Counted from the first letter of the stretch, positions 1-5,781 are shown. The stretch: DNA of 6,907 nucleotides from JAFCCL01 sp041645325 (GCA_041645325.1 JBAZQI010000044.1:1-6907); one strand, 5' to 3'. Numbers and translations are program-made. The notes: generated by a model from the letters alone, not told the origin.

Positions 1-8
1 CATTTCAT

Positions 9-587
9 ATGAGGAATAAAAAGCGAATGTCGGCTGAAGCCAATGGGCACCTCAGAACAGCGTTAAGAATGGCAAAAGAGTATCTGTCCCAGTTCCCTGC
101 GCAAGACCTTGGAAGGAAGATTAGGGCAGAAGCAAAGCCCCAAAACATTTTCGATTTTTTGAGAGGGTTTTCACAAAAGAGCTTCATCGACAGAAATGGA
201 AGACCAGTAAAAGTTATTTTCCGGGGCAAGAATGTAGGCCAAGTGAAATTTGATAAGGCACTGCTTTACAGAGCACTCTACAACCTCGTAACAGATGCAC
301 TAAGCCATACACCGGGAAGGCCAATCTATGTCAGGCTAGAAGCAAGAGATGGACAGGTTGCAATAAACGTTACAAACAAGGGCAGAAAACTCAAGGCCTG
401 GGAGATTAAAAGAATTGGCTGGAAGCGTTTCACAAGGGCGTGGCGTAACCGAAGAAGGGGTTATGGCAAAATTTCAACAAGGCTGCTTACTGAAGCACAG
501 GGCGGAACATTCACCGCTGGAAATTCAAGGATTGGGCCAATGCTTTCAATAGCAATGCCAAGGGTCAAGAGGGCTAGAAGAATTTAA
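9..587 (+). CDS. Degenerate histidine-kinase-like ATPase (HATPase_c) protein, possibly 5'-partial
   Basis: A 192-residue basic protein whose second half follows the order of a GHKL/HATPase_c domain. Residues 91-101 (YNLVTDALSHT) match the N-box, 117-126 the G1 box region, and 151-166 (GYGKISTRLLTEAQGG) align without gaps to the G2 box and following helix of sensor kinases, ending in a typical final strand (LSIAMP). Key positions are altered: the Mg-binding Asn of the N-box is Asp96, and the DxGxG of the G1 box reads N-K-G-R-K. Residues 14-19 (HLRTAL) recall an H-box but lie too close to the N-box and lack one residue. No membrane segment or sensor domain is visible. The frame is open to the window edge, so the true start may lie upstream; ATG at 27 is an alternative. 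I infer a pseudokinase or an ATPase used as a binding module; active kinase function is doubtful. Confidence 0.6.
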   Translation: MRNKKRMSAEANGHLRTALRMAKEYLSQFPAQDLGRKIRAEAKPQNIFDFLRGFSQKSFIDRNGRPVKVIFRGKNVGQVKFDKALLYRALYNLVTDALSHTPGRPIYVRLEARDGQVAINVTNKGRKLKAWEIKRIGWKRFTRAWRNRRRGYGKISTRLLTEAQGGTFTAGNSRIGPMLSIAMPRVKRARRI

Positions 588-590
588 ATA
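583..590 (+). promoter_or_regulatory. TATA box for AMP phosphorylase
   Basis: TTTAAATA preceded by purine-rich AGAAGAA, which fits an archaeal BRE plus TATA box. Its centre is about 34 bases before the ATG at 621, so transcription should begin around 612-616, giving a 5' leader of only a few bases. No Shine-Dalgarno sequence lies before the ATG, in agreement with a leaderless mRNA. The box overlaps the TAA stop of the upstream gene. Confidence 0.6.
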
Positions 591-620
591 TTCCTTTCCC
601 CTATTTTTACCTGATTTTGC

Positions 621-2156
621 ATGGATAAAGACAAGAGCGCTTATAGCCAGATAATGCGTGTGAAGCCGTTTGACATTGAGGCAAAGCTCATGGTTTGCAT
701 CATGAACTGTGTTGATGCAAGGGAGCTTGGGCTTTTTCCCCTTGACAGGGTTGAATTGAGGGCTGTGAGGGGGAGCAGGCGCCACGTTGTCACTGTTGTT
801 AATGTCACGAAAACAATGGTGAAAGAAGATGAAATCGGCATCTTTAAGGGGGTCAGGGAAAAGCTCGGACTCAGGAAAAACAGCAGGGTGCGCGTTACGC
901 CGGTGAAAAAGCCTGCTTCAGTCGGCTACATCAAGAAAAAGCTGGACGGCGAGCAATTGAGCGAGCAGGAGATAAGGCAGATTGTGGACGATTTTGGGAA
1001 CAATGCACTGAGCGAAATTGAGTCAAGCGCTTTTGTTTCCGCGGTTTACGTGAACGGCTTTACCCTGGATGAAATCGTTGCCATGACAAAGGCGCTTGCG
1101 GATGACGGCTGCAGGATGAGCATTTCAAAAAAGCCTGTTGTTGACAAGCATTGCATCGGGGGCACAAACGGCAGGACAACAATGATTATTGTGCCGATTG
1201 TTGCTGCCGAGGGCTGCTTTGTCCCGAAAACAAGCAGCAGGAGCATCACCAGTGCCGCCGGAACCGCCGATGTCATGGAGGTTCTTGCAAATGTCTGCCT
1301 TTCAATGGACAGGATTAAGGGCATTACTGAAAGGGTTGGCGGCGTGATAACGTGGGGCGGCGCCCTGGACCTTGCGCCTGTTGATGACGAAATCATAAAG
1401 ATAGAGCACCCTTTTTCGCTTGACCCTCCTGGCCAGGTCATTGCTTCGGTCATGGCAAAAAAGGCAAGCGTTGGAAGCAAGTTTGTCGTCATAGATTTGC
1501 CTGTCGGACCTGACGTGAAGATTCACTCCAAGGAAAAGGCCGAGGACATGGCAAGAAAGTTCATTGAGGTCGGAAGGCAGCTTGGCATGAAGGTTGAGGC
1601 AGTGCTTACGGACGGCACGCAGCCATGCGGCAGGGCTTTTGGGCCAATGCTTGAGGCAAGGCATGTCATGCAGATTCTTGAAGGCGAAATTTTTGACAAT
1701 TTGGCGCAGAAGAGCTGCGAGCTTGCCGGCATTCTTTTGGAATTGTGCGGCAAGGCCGAAAAGGGAAAAGGGTTTGCAGTGGCAAAGGAGTGCCTGGAAA
1801 GCGGCAGGGCGCTGAAGAAAATGCAGGAAATCATAAGGGCGCAGGGCGCGCATTATTTGAGAAGCAAGGACATGCCTGTGCCAAAGCAGGGAAAAATTTT
1901 CCTTTCAAAAGAGCAGGGCAAGGTCAGCACAGTGAATGTGAGGAAGTGCAACTCGCTTGCAAGGATTGCGGGTGCGCCTGCCGACCAGATGGCCGGCGTT
2001 TACCTTTATGTGCAGCAAGGCGAGATGATTGAAAAAAAGCAGCCTTTGTTCAGGGTCTATGCAAGCAACAAGAGAAAGCTGAAGCTTGCAATGGATTATG
2101 CGAAAAGCGAGGAAATTGTTGAATTGGAGCGCAACATCATTGAAAAAATGGTTTAG
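621..2156 (+). CDS. deoA: AMP phosphorylase (nucleoside-monophosphate phosphorylase)
   Basis: Cytosolic enzyme of the archaeal NMP salvage route: AMP + phosphate gives adenine + ribose-1,5-bisphosphate, which in other archaea is isomerised to ribulose-1,5-bisphosphate for form III RuBisCO. The 511 residues match the usual length of about 500. Residues 1-95 form the extra N-terminal domain that separates archaeal AMP phosphorylases from bacterial thymidine phosphorylase. A helical domain follows from about 100, with the active-site stretch DKHCIGG at 175-181, the phosphate/nucleotide loop TSSRSITSAAGTAD at 204-217, WGGALDLAPVDDEI at 245-258 (one of the paired Asp is the probable general acid) and a C-terminal PYNP-like domain from about 425. 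From memory, relatives read GGVPGN after KH..GG; here it is GGTNGR, apparently one residue shorter. The ATG at 621 suits the leaderless promoter. The TAG stop overlaps the TAA of ksgA on the other strand. The isomerase and RuBisCO genes are not in this window. Confidence 0.95.
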   Translation: MDKDKSAYSQIMRVKPFDIEAKLMVCIMNCVDARELGLFPLDRVELRAVRGSRRHVVTVVNVTKTMVKEDEIGIFKGVREKLGLRKNSRVRVTPVKKPASVGYIKKKLDGEQLSEQEIRQIVDDFGNNALSEIESSAFVSAVYVNGFTLDEIVAMTKALADDGCRMSISKKPVVDKHCIGGTNGRTTMIIVPIVAAEGCFVPKTSSRSITSAAGTADVMEVLANVCLSMDRIKGITERVGGVITWGGALDLAPVDDEIIKIEHPFSLDPPGQVIASVMAKKASVGSKFVVIDLPVGPDVKIHSKEKAEDMARKFIEVGRQLGMKVEAVLTDGTQPCGRAFGPMLEARHVMQILEGEIFDNLAQKSCELAGILLELCGKAEKGKGFAVAKECLESGRALKKMQEIIRAQGAHYLRSKDMPVPKQGKIFLSKEQGKVSTVNVRKCNSLARIAGAPADQMAGVYLYVQQGEMIEKKQPLFRVYASNKRKLKLAMDYAKSEEIVELERNIIEKMV

Positions 2157-2974
2157 GGCACAAGGCAGTTGAATGCTTCTGCAATGTCATTTACCGGGAG
2201 AAGGTCGACTTTTTCTTCGAGGTTTTTTAGCTTTGAAACCCTTTTGCCAAATTCCGCTTTGCTCAGCTTTAGGGAAGGAAGGAGGAACTGCCTGCTTTTT
2301 TGCAGGGCATTTCCAAGGTTTTTGTTCCTGAACCTGAAAAGGGTTTTTACAAAAAGCGTGAAAAGTTGCTTGTCCTTTACCGCAATAGGCTTTTTTCTTG
2401 CCCTTAGCACTATGATTGCGCTTTCGCCCTTTGGCTTTGGGAAAAAGCTTGAGGCGGAAACGGTTCTTGCAATTGATGCGTCAAAAGACTGCTGTGCCAG
2501 CACTGTCAGGGCGCAGTATTCATTAAAGCCAGGGATTGCAACAAGCTTTTCCGCAAATTCCTTCTGGAAAACCAGCACCGCCAAATCAAAGCCGTGCTGC
2601 AACAGCCTGTGCACTATGTCCGCGCTGCGCGAATAAGGCGGCAGTGAAACAACCTTGTTGAATTCAGGCAATGGCACTTCGAGGAAATCGCCCCTGGCAA
2701 GGGAAAAGTTTTTTTTTGGCATTTCCTTTTCAAGGAGCCTGCAGAGGCTTTCGTCTTTTTCAACGGCAAAAACGCGGCATTTTTTCAGCAACTCTCTTGT
2801 GAGAAAGCCTGTGCCAGGGCCTATTTCGAGGACTGTGTCACTTTCTTTGAGCCCTGCAAGCGCGGCAAGTTCATCCAAAAGCGCCTGGTCAACCACAAAG
2901 TGCTGTGCCAGTTTCCTGTTTGCCCTGAACCGGTATTTTATCATCAGGTCCTGCAGTTCATTAAAGAGCGTCAT
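2153..2974 (-). CDS. ksgA: rRNA adenine N6,N6-dimethyltransferase KsgA/Dim1 (altered motif IV)
   Basis: SAM-dependent enzyme that dimethylates two adjacent adenines in the 3'-terminal helix 45 of 16S rRNA during small-subunit maturation. In 273 residues it shows AQHFVVDQ at 23-30 (family: QHFL.D), SAM-binding motif I VLEIGPGTGFLT at 48-59, the acidic ribose-binding E72, GDF at 95-97, QKEFAEKL at 137-144, PKPKGESAI at 179-187 and the C-terminal helical signature FRNKNLGNAL at 215-224. The catalytic motif IV, normally NLPY, reads LPPY at 111-114, so the Asn expected to hold the target amino group is missing. It is the last gene of the rpl21e cluster. Its ATG shares one base with the DUF655 stop (TGATG), and no clear Shine-Dalgarno is visible, which points to coupled translation. 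Family membership is firm; activity is less certain because of the motif change. Confidence 0.93.
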   Translation of the reverse strand: MTLFNELQDLMIKYRFRANRKLAQHFVVDQALLDELAALAGLKESDTVLEIGPGTGFLTRELLKKCRVFAVEKDESLCRLLEKEMPKKNFSLARGDFLEVPLPEFNKVVSLPPYSRSADIVHRLLQHGFDLAVLVFQKEFAEKLVAIPGFNEYCALTVLAQQSFDASIARTVSASSFFPKPKGESAIIVLRARKKPIAVKDKQLFTLFVKTLFRFRNKNLGNALQKSRQFLLPSLKLSKAEFGKRVSKLKNLEEKVDLLPVNDIAEAFNCLVP

Positions 2975-3540
2975 CAGAAATTTTTTCCAAAAGGCCTTTC
3001 TTTCACAGGCGGCCTTGCAAAAAGGTAATGGTTTAGGGTTTCGTCTTCCAGCTCGAGCACTATCCTTTTCACAACAGTCTTGACCGGGTCAGGCAAGAGC
3101 CTTACCCTTTCGGAGAGGTCTTCAAAGGACTCAAAGGGCTTTTTTTCCCTTTCCTTGAGGATGTCCAGCATGTGCTTTTTCCCCATGCCAGGCAAAAGTT
3201 CCAGCTGGTGCCTTCGCAGGGTAATGGACTGCGCAGTGTTGTAAAAAGCAAGAAAGCGCGGCTTGTCCTCAAGCACGATTTTTTCAACAGCCTTGTCAAT
3301 CTCCGCAACCGCAGTGCTTGTAAGCTGGTCAAAGTTTATCCTGCGCTTGATGAACTCAATCTTTGCCCTTTCGTCCTTGCCAACATAAACTGTTTCCATT
3401 GCCTTGAGCTCTGCCTTTGGCACAACCTCAAGCATTGAAAAGAACTGCTTGCCCAAAACCTGGGCAAGGGGCTCCGGCTTGAAACTGCTTGACTTTCCCT
3501 TCGGCAAATAATCCAGCACGATAGCCTCTTCTTCATTCAT
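2974..3540 (-). CDS. DUF655 family protein with helix-hairpin-helix domain
   Basis: A 188-residue archaeal protein of the DUF655 family, found next to rpoF and ksgA across archaea. The N-terminal part (1-70) holds the family features VLDYLPKG at 8-15, LEVVPK at 37-42 and IKRRINFDQLT at 64-74. A helix-hairpin-helix follows, with LLPGMGKKHMLDILKERE at 115-132 and FESFEDLSERVRLLPDPV at 136-153. HhH domains bind nucleic acid backbones without sequence specificity, and the constant neighbours (ribosomal protein, polymerase subunit, rRNA methylase) suggest a role with RNA or the ribosome; the exact function is not established. The start is well placed: GGTGAT at 3546-3551 lies five bases before the ATG. 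It follows rpoF after 25 bases and overlaps ksgA by one base. Confidence 0.95.
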   Translation of the reverse strand: MNEEEAIVLDYLPKGKSSSFKPEPLAQVLGKQFFSMLEVVPKAELKAMETVYVGKDERAKIEFIKRRINFDQLTSTAVAEIDKAVEKIVLEDKPRFLAFYNTAQSITLRRHQLELLPGMGKKHMLDILKEREKKPFESFEDLSERVRLLPDPVKTVVKRIVLELEDETLNHYLFARPPVKERPFGKNF

Positions 3541-3545
3541 AAAAA

Positions 3546-3551
3546 ATCACC
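3546..3551 (-). promoter_or_regulatory. Shine-Dalgarno sequence of the DUF655 gene
   Basis: GGTGAT on the minus strand, complementary to the archaeal 16S rRNA 3' end, five bases before the ATG at 3540. It lies in the 25-base rpoF-DUF655 gap and fixes the start codon. An identical hexamer precedes rpl21e. Confidence 0.75.
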
Positions 3552-3565
3552 GGAAAAAAATCGGC

Positions 3566-3901
3566 TTACTTCCCGTACTTTTTGCAAAGGTCAAGAATTT
3601 TCTGCATTGCCGCCTCATTGAGGACAACTTCCTTTGGAATGAGCAACTGCAGTTTTTCTTTCTTATCCGGCAGGATGTCAACGACCTTTGTTATTGTTTC
3701 CGGATTAAGGCCTTCAATCCCCTGAAGTTCAGCCTCAAGCTTTTGCGCATTCGCAAGGCTGTTTTTTCCAAACCTTTTGGCGTACTTCAGGGTAATGTCC
3801 TGCTCATAGCTGAGGTCCTTGTCCTGCTTCCTGTCGGCAAGCAACTGCTTTACATCCGCCAGAGAAACAGGCTTCTGGCTGATAAGCTTTTCCCCGATCA
3901 T
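3566..3901 (-). CDS. rpoF: DNA-directed RNA polymerase subunit Rpo4 (RpoF, Rpb4-like)
   Basis: Small subunit of archaeal RNA polymerase that pairs with Rpo7 (Rpb7-like) to form the stalk, which binds emerging RNA and helps promoter opening and processivity. The 111-residue length is typical. The N-terminal part (1-30: MIGEKLISQKPVSLADVKQL and following) is the segment that contacts Rpo7 in known structures. Residues 35-110 form the HRDC-like helical domain with the signature ILPDKKEKLQLLIPKE at 76-91. Its ATG overlaps the rpl21e TGA as ATGA, which implies translational coupling. Identification rests on the sequence and on the conserved gene order rpl21e-rpoF-DUF655-ksgA. Confidence 0.93.
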   Translation of the reverse strand: MIGEKLISQKPVSLADVKQLLADRKQDKDLSYEQDITLKYAKRFGKNSLANAQKLEAELQGIEGLNPETITKVVDILPDKKEKLQLLIPKEVVLNEAAMQKILDLCKKYGK

Positions 3902-4197
3902 TTGGCTTTCGCCTCCTGTGCCTTCAAATGAATGCCATTGACAATAAGCGTATTTTCAAGATTGCCTTTTTCCACGGCAACCATGTAAGCGTTACCCTGC
4001 TTTCCCTCAACAATGCCATGGCTTCCCTGGTAAATGGCAGGCGGCATGCCCTTGTGCATTTCAGGCCTGATGTCAATCTGCACAGGAGTTCCCTCTGCAA
4101 AAGGCTTCAAAATCTCGTTAACCGTGGTCTTTCCAGGCCTTTTCCTGAGCTTGGACCTGGTTTTGCTCCTTTTGCCCCTTGCCTTCTTGTTAACCAA
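3898..4197 (-). CDS. rpl21e: Large ribosomal subunit protein L21e, TTG start
   Basis: A 99-residue ribosomal protein of the archaeal/eukaryotic L21e family, a component of the large subunit. It has a strongly basic N-terminus (residues 1-24, including the RSKTRSKLRK stretch at 10-19), then an SH3-like barrel with VQIDIRPEMHKGMPP at 39-53, YQGSHGIVEGKQGNAYMV at 56-73 and the closing NTLIVNGIHLK at 82-92. The start codon is TTG, not ATG: an in-frame TGA lies three codons upstream, the next Met is residue 47, and GGTGAT at 4203-4208 is correctly spaced before the TTG. It is first in the four-gene leftward cluster, and its promoter region is shared with the divergent methyltransferase gene. Confidence 0.96.
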   Translation of the reverse strand: MVNKKARGKRSKTRSKLRKRPGKTTVNEILKPFAEGTPVQIDIRPEMHKGMPPAIYQGSHGIVEGKQGNAYMVAVEKGNLENTLIVNGIHLKAQEAKAK

Positions 4198-4202
4198 CCA
4201 AA

Positions 4203-4208
4203 ATCACC
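4203..4208 (-). promoter_or_regulatory. Shine-Dalgarno sequence of rpl21e
   Basis: GGTGAT on the minus strand, five bases before the TTG at 4197. It decides in favour of this rare start codon and implies that the rpl21e mRNA has a true 5' leader. Confidence 0.75.
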
Positions 4209-4227
4209 TTTTTTTCAAACGTATAAC

Positions 4228-4236
4228 TACTTAAAT
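4228..4236 (-). promoter_or_regulatory. Possible proximal TATA-like element of rpl21e
   Basis: ATTTAAGTA on the minus strand. A start about 26 bases downstream would fall near 4206, inside the Shine-Dalgarno sequence, so this box alone would give an mRNA without an intact ribosome site. The more distal box at 4270-4281 fits a led mRNA better. Confidence 0.3.
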
Positions 4237-4269
4237 CACCAAGAAACTAAAAGTAATAAGGCAAAGAAA

Positions 4270-4281
4270 GCTTTAAATAGC
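4270..4281. promoter_or_regulatory. Near-palindromic TATA element between divergent rpl21e and methyltransferase genes
   Basis: GCTTTAAATAGC reads almost the same on both strands. On the plus strand, TTTAAATA is preceded by purine-rich CAAAGAAAGC, a good BRE, and predicts a start near 4301, a few bases before the ATG at 4306. On the minus strand, TATTTAAAG predicts a start near 4249 and an rpl21e leader of about 50 bases that contains its Shine-Dalgarno sequence. The minus-strand BRE context is weaker. Confidence 0.5.
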
Positions 4282-4305
4282 ATCGCCTTAATATGCATTC
4301 AGGCA

Positions 4306-4629
4306 ATGGCAAGGTGCAAAAAAATGGTTTCCCAGGAATTCTACGACGAGTACTCCAGAAAAGGCTTTGTTCAGGTAAACTCGGAAAAAGTAAACGCTTT
4401 GGCTTTAAAATGCCTCAAAAGCCCGGTGCTTGACCTCGGATGCTATTGGGGCCACAAAACAAAATGGCTAAAAGAACACTTTGACAATGCCGAAGGATGC
4501 GACATAAGCAGCGCTGCCCTTGAAAAGGCAAGGGAAACAACCCAAACACAACTTTCTTCCAATGCGACTTTGGAAAAAAAGGATTCAAAACCGAAAAAAA
4601 ATACAACTCCATTTTTGCCACAGAAATAG
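4306..4629 (+). CDS. Methyltransferase N-terminal fragment (first frame)
   Basis: Upstream frame of the disrupted methyltransferase. It encodes the SAM-binding half (motif I VLDLGCYWGHKT, acidic GCDIS), then runs out of frame into a low-complexity Lys/Thr/Ser tail and stops at TAG 4627-4629. The last 30 or so residues, after ALEKAR, do not resemble the family. Without the second half it lacks the substrate-side strands and should not fold as a full enzyme. Confidence 0.55.
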   Translation: MARCKKMVSQEFYDEYSRKGFVQVNSEKVNALALKCLKSPVLDLGCYWGHKTKWLKEHFDNAEGCDISSAALEKARETTQTQLSSNATLEKKDSKPKKNTTPFLPQK

Positions 4630-4949
4630 TGGAACACATCTTTGACACACAGGCATTCCTTGAAAACTGCTTCAACGCACTGAACAAAGGCGGCATCCTT
4701 TTCCTCACCACGCCAAACGTAATAAACTACTCCAACAGGGCAAGGCTCATTTTCGGCAACGACATCTTCATAAGCGGCGACCCCTCGCACGTCAGGTTCT
4801 TCAACCCAAAAACCATTTCCAAAGAAGTCGAAAAAGCCGGCTTCAAAATAGAAATGATTGCAGGCTACAACTGCCGCAAAATCAGCAGAAACATCCCAAT
4901 GCCACCAAGCCTAAGCGAAGGCATCATAGTCGTGGCAAAAAAAGAATAA
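4629..4949 (+). CDS. Methyltransferase C-terminal fragment (second frame)
   Basis: Downstream frame of the disrupted methyltransferase, 106 residues if read from the GTG at 4629. Homologous sequence clearly extends further upstream in this frame to about 4536, so that GTG is not a biological start. It carries the post-motif strands (KGGILFLTTPN) and the C-terminal HVRFFNPKTIS and GIIVVAKKE elements. No promoter or Shine-Dalgarno precedes it. Confidence 0.5.
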   Translation: MEHIFDTQAFLENCFNALNKGGILFLTTPNVINYSNRARLIFGNDIFISGDPSHVRFFNPKTISKEVEKAGFKIEMIAGYNCRKISRNIPMPPSLSEGIIVVAKKE

Positions 4950-4951
4950 GG

Positions 4952-4980
4952 GCAAGGGGAATTGCAACCATGCCCCCTGC
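4952..4980. terminator. Hairpin between convergent methyltransferase and duplicated-domain genes
   Basis: GCAAGGGG (4952-4959) can pair with CCCCCTGC (4973-4980) with one A-C mismatch across a 13-base loop, in the 36-base gap between two stop codons facing each other. No T-run follows on either strand, so a terminator role is only a guess from position. Confidence 0.25.
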
Positions 4981-4985
4981 TAAAG

Positions 4986-5666
4986 TTATGGATATATGCG
5001 CCTGATTTCATCCAATAATCCTTGATTTGTTATTTTGAAGAAAATGGGACCTGTGCCAGCATAACTTGCTAGTTTAGCATAATAGTTTTCAGATTTTTTT
5101 CCTTTTAAAAAAACTACCTGATCGTCTCCTCTTACATTTAGCAGTTTTTTCACGCTATTACAAAGCGCGCTTGTACCCGGATGGATATAACGAAGAGAGT
5201 TTGTTCGTTCGGGTTTTTTAGCAGATGCTATGCCCAGTTTGTTTTTAGCCCAATTCCTTTTCTTTAGTACCCCTTTTTGCTTTAGCCGCCTTTCTACAAA
5301 CATTTCTTTTCTAACTTTTTCCAGCACTTCTGGATTTGTTATTCTGAAGAAAACAGCCCCAGTGCCTGCATAACTTGTCAGTTTAGCATAATACGCGCCG
5401 GATTCCCCCCTGAGAAATGACACAGAGTCACTTTTCCTTGATGCCAGTATTTCTTTCACGCTGCCAATGATTGCGAAAATTTGCCTGCGCCTTTCCGTGA
5501 CTTTTTCCACAGGCCCTGAACCAGAAGTCGGCAAGATATACCTGAGGCGATACATTTTTTCAGGTTTTTCAGTAAACGACAGGCCAAGTCTGTTTCTGCT
5601 CCACCTTCGCCTCTTAGGCCGCCCGTATACTCCCATTCGCCTGTTTGGATGCTTCGCAGCCATCAT
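4986..5666 (-). CDS. Unrecognised protein with two tandem copies of a ~90-100-residue domain
   Basis: I do not recognise this 226-residue protein. It has a basic N-terminus (1-28, rich in Arg/Lys) and two copies of one module: residues 22-121 and 139-225. Each opens with W(S/A)(R/K)N(R/K)LG(L/I), continues through KPE(K/R), LRYI and a helical stretch, and reaches a signature YYAKL(T/A)SYAGTG followed by FF(R/K)ITN and a charged terminal helix. Copy 2 lacks about 14 residues after LRYI. No signal peptide, membrane helix, Cys pair or known catalytic motif is seen, so it is probably cytosolic; the basic N-terminus would allow nucleic acid or ribosome contact (inference). The start may be either of two adjacent ATGs (5666 or 5663). 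A TATA box 20-30 bases upstream predicts a leaderless mRNA. It stands between a broken methyltransferase and tbp. Confidence 0.8.
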   Translation of the reverse strand: MMAAKHPNRRMGVYGRPKRRRWSRNRLGLSFTEKPEKMYRLRYILPTSGSGPVEKVTERRRQIFAIIGSVKEILASRKSDSVSFLRGESGAYYAKLTSYAGTGAVFFRITNPEVLEKVRKEMFVERRLKQKGVLKKRNWAKNKLGIASAKKPERTNSLRYIHPGTSALCNSVKKLLNVRGDDQVVFLKGKKSENYYAKLASYAGTGPIFFKITNQGLLDEIRRIYP

Positions 5667-5683
5667 AGTTAATGAGGGTTCAA

Positions 5684-5695
5684 CTTTTATTTAAG
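5684..5695 (-). promoter_or_regulatory. TATA box of the duplicated-domain gene
   Basis: CTTAAATAAAAG on the minus strand, with its centre about 26 bases before the paired ATGs at 5666/5663. Transcription should start at or next to the start codon, giving a leaderless mRNA; no Shine-Dalgarno sequence is present. Confidence 0.55.
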
Positions 5696-5781
5696 AATTG
5701 GCTTAGCTCATCAAACGAATGCGACACCCGTTTTTGAACAGACGACTTTGCGACAAAGCCCCAAGGGCGCCAAATCATTGG

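Larger units (their letters stand above)
4306..4949 (+). pseudogene. Class I SAM-dependent methyltransferase, disrupted by one apparent -1 frameshift
   Basis: Two overlapping frames together encode one methyltransferase of about 214 residues (Methyltransf_11/UbiG-like; substrate unknown). The first frame carries motif I VLDLGCYWGHKT (residues 41-52; the usual GCG is GCY) and GCDIS at 64-68. The second frame carries FFQCDFGKK, then FATEIVEHIFD, LNKGGILFLTTPN and HVRFFNPKTISKEVEKAGF, all standard for the family. The break lies between 4524 (just after a TGA in the second frame) and about 4550. Adding one A to the GGGAAAC run at 4532-4538 restores a smooth junction, ALEKARENNPNTTFFQCDF. ATG at 4306 is chosen because it sits just after the predicted TATA-directed start; the frame is open further upstream but antisense to rpl21e. 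It may be a real recent pseudogene or a homopolymer sequencing error; sequence alone cannot tell. Confidence 0.8.

Noticed and set aside
1302..1853. Long minus-strand open frames opposite AMP phosphorylase
   Set aside because: They are shadows of a well-conserved gene, with no motif, promoter or ribosome site of their own.
2169..2636. Plus-strand open frame opposite ksgA
   Set aside because: Ser/Phe-rich composition typical of antisense reading, with ksgA signatures intact on the other strand.
3928..4305. Extension of the first methyltransferase frame upstream to 3928
   Set aside because: It runs antisense through rpl21e and past the TATA box at 4270-4281; the protein family begins after 4306.
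4532..4538. GGGAAAC looks like a canonical -1 ribosomal frameshift heptamer at the methyltransferase break
   Set aside because: The incoming frame reads AGG GAA ACA, so the heptamer is not in X-XXY-YYZ phase for a -1 slip. A lost base explains the break better.
5701..5760. Possible C/D-box sRNA on the minus strand (TGATGA present)
   Set aside because: No D box (CTGA) at a fitting distance and no paired C'/D' boxes were found.
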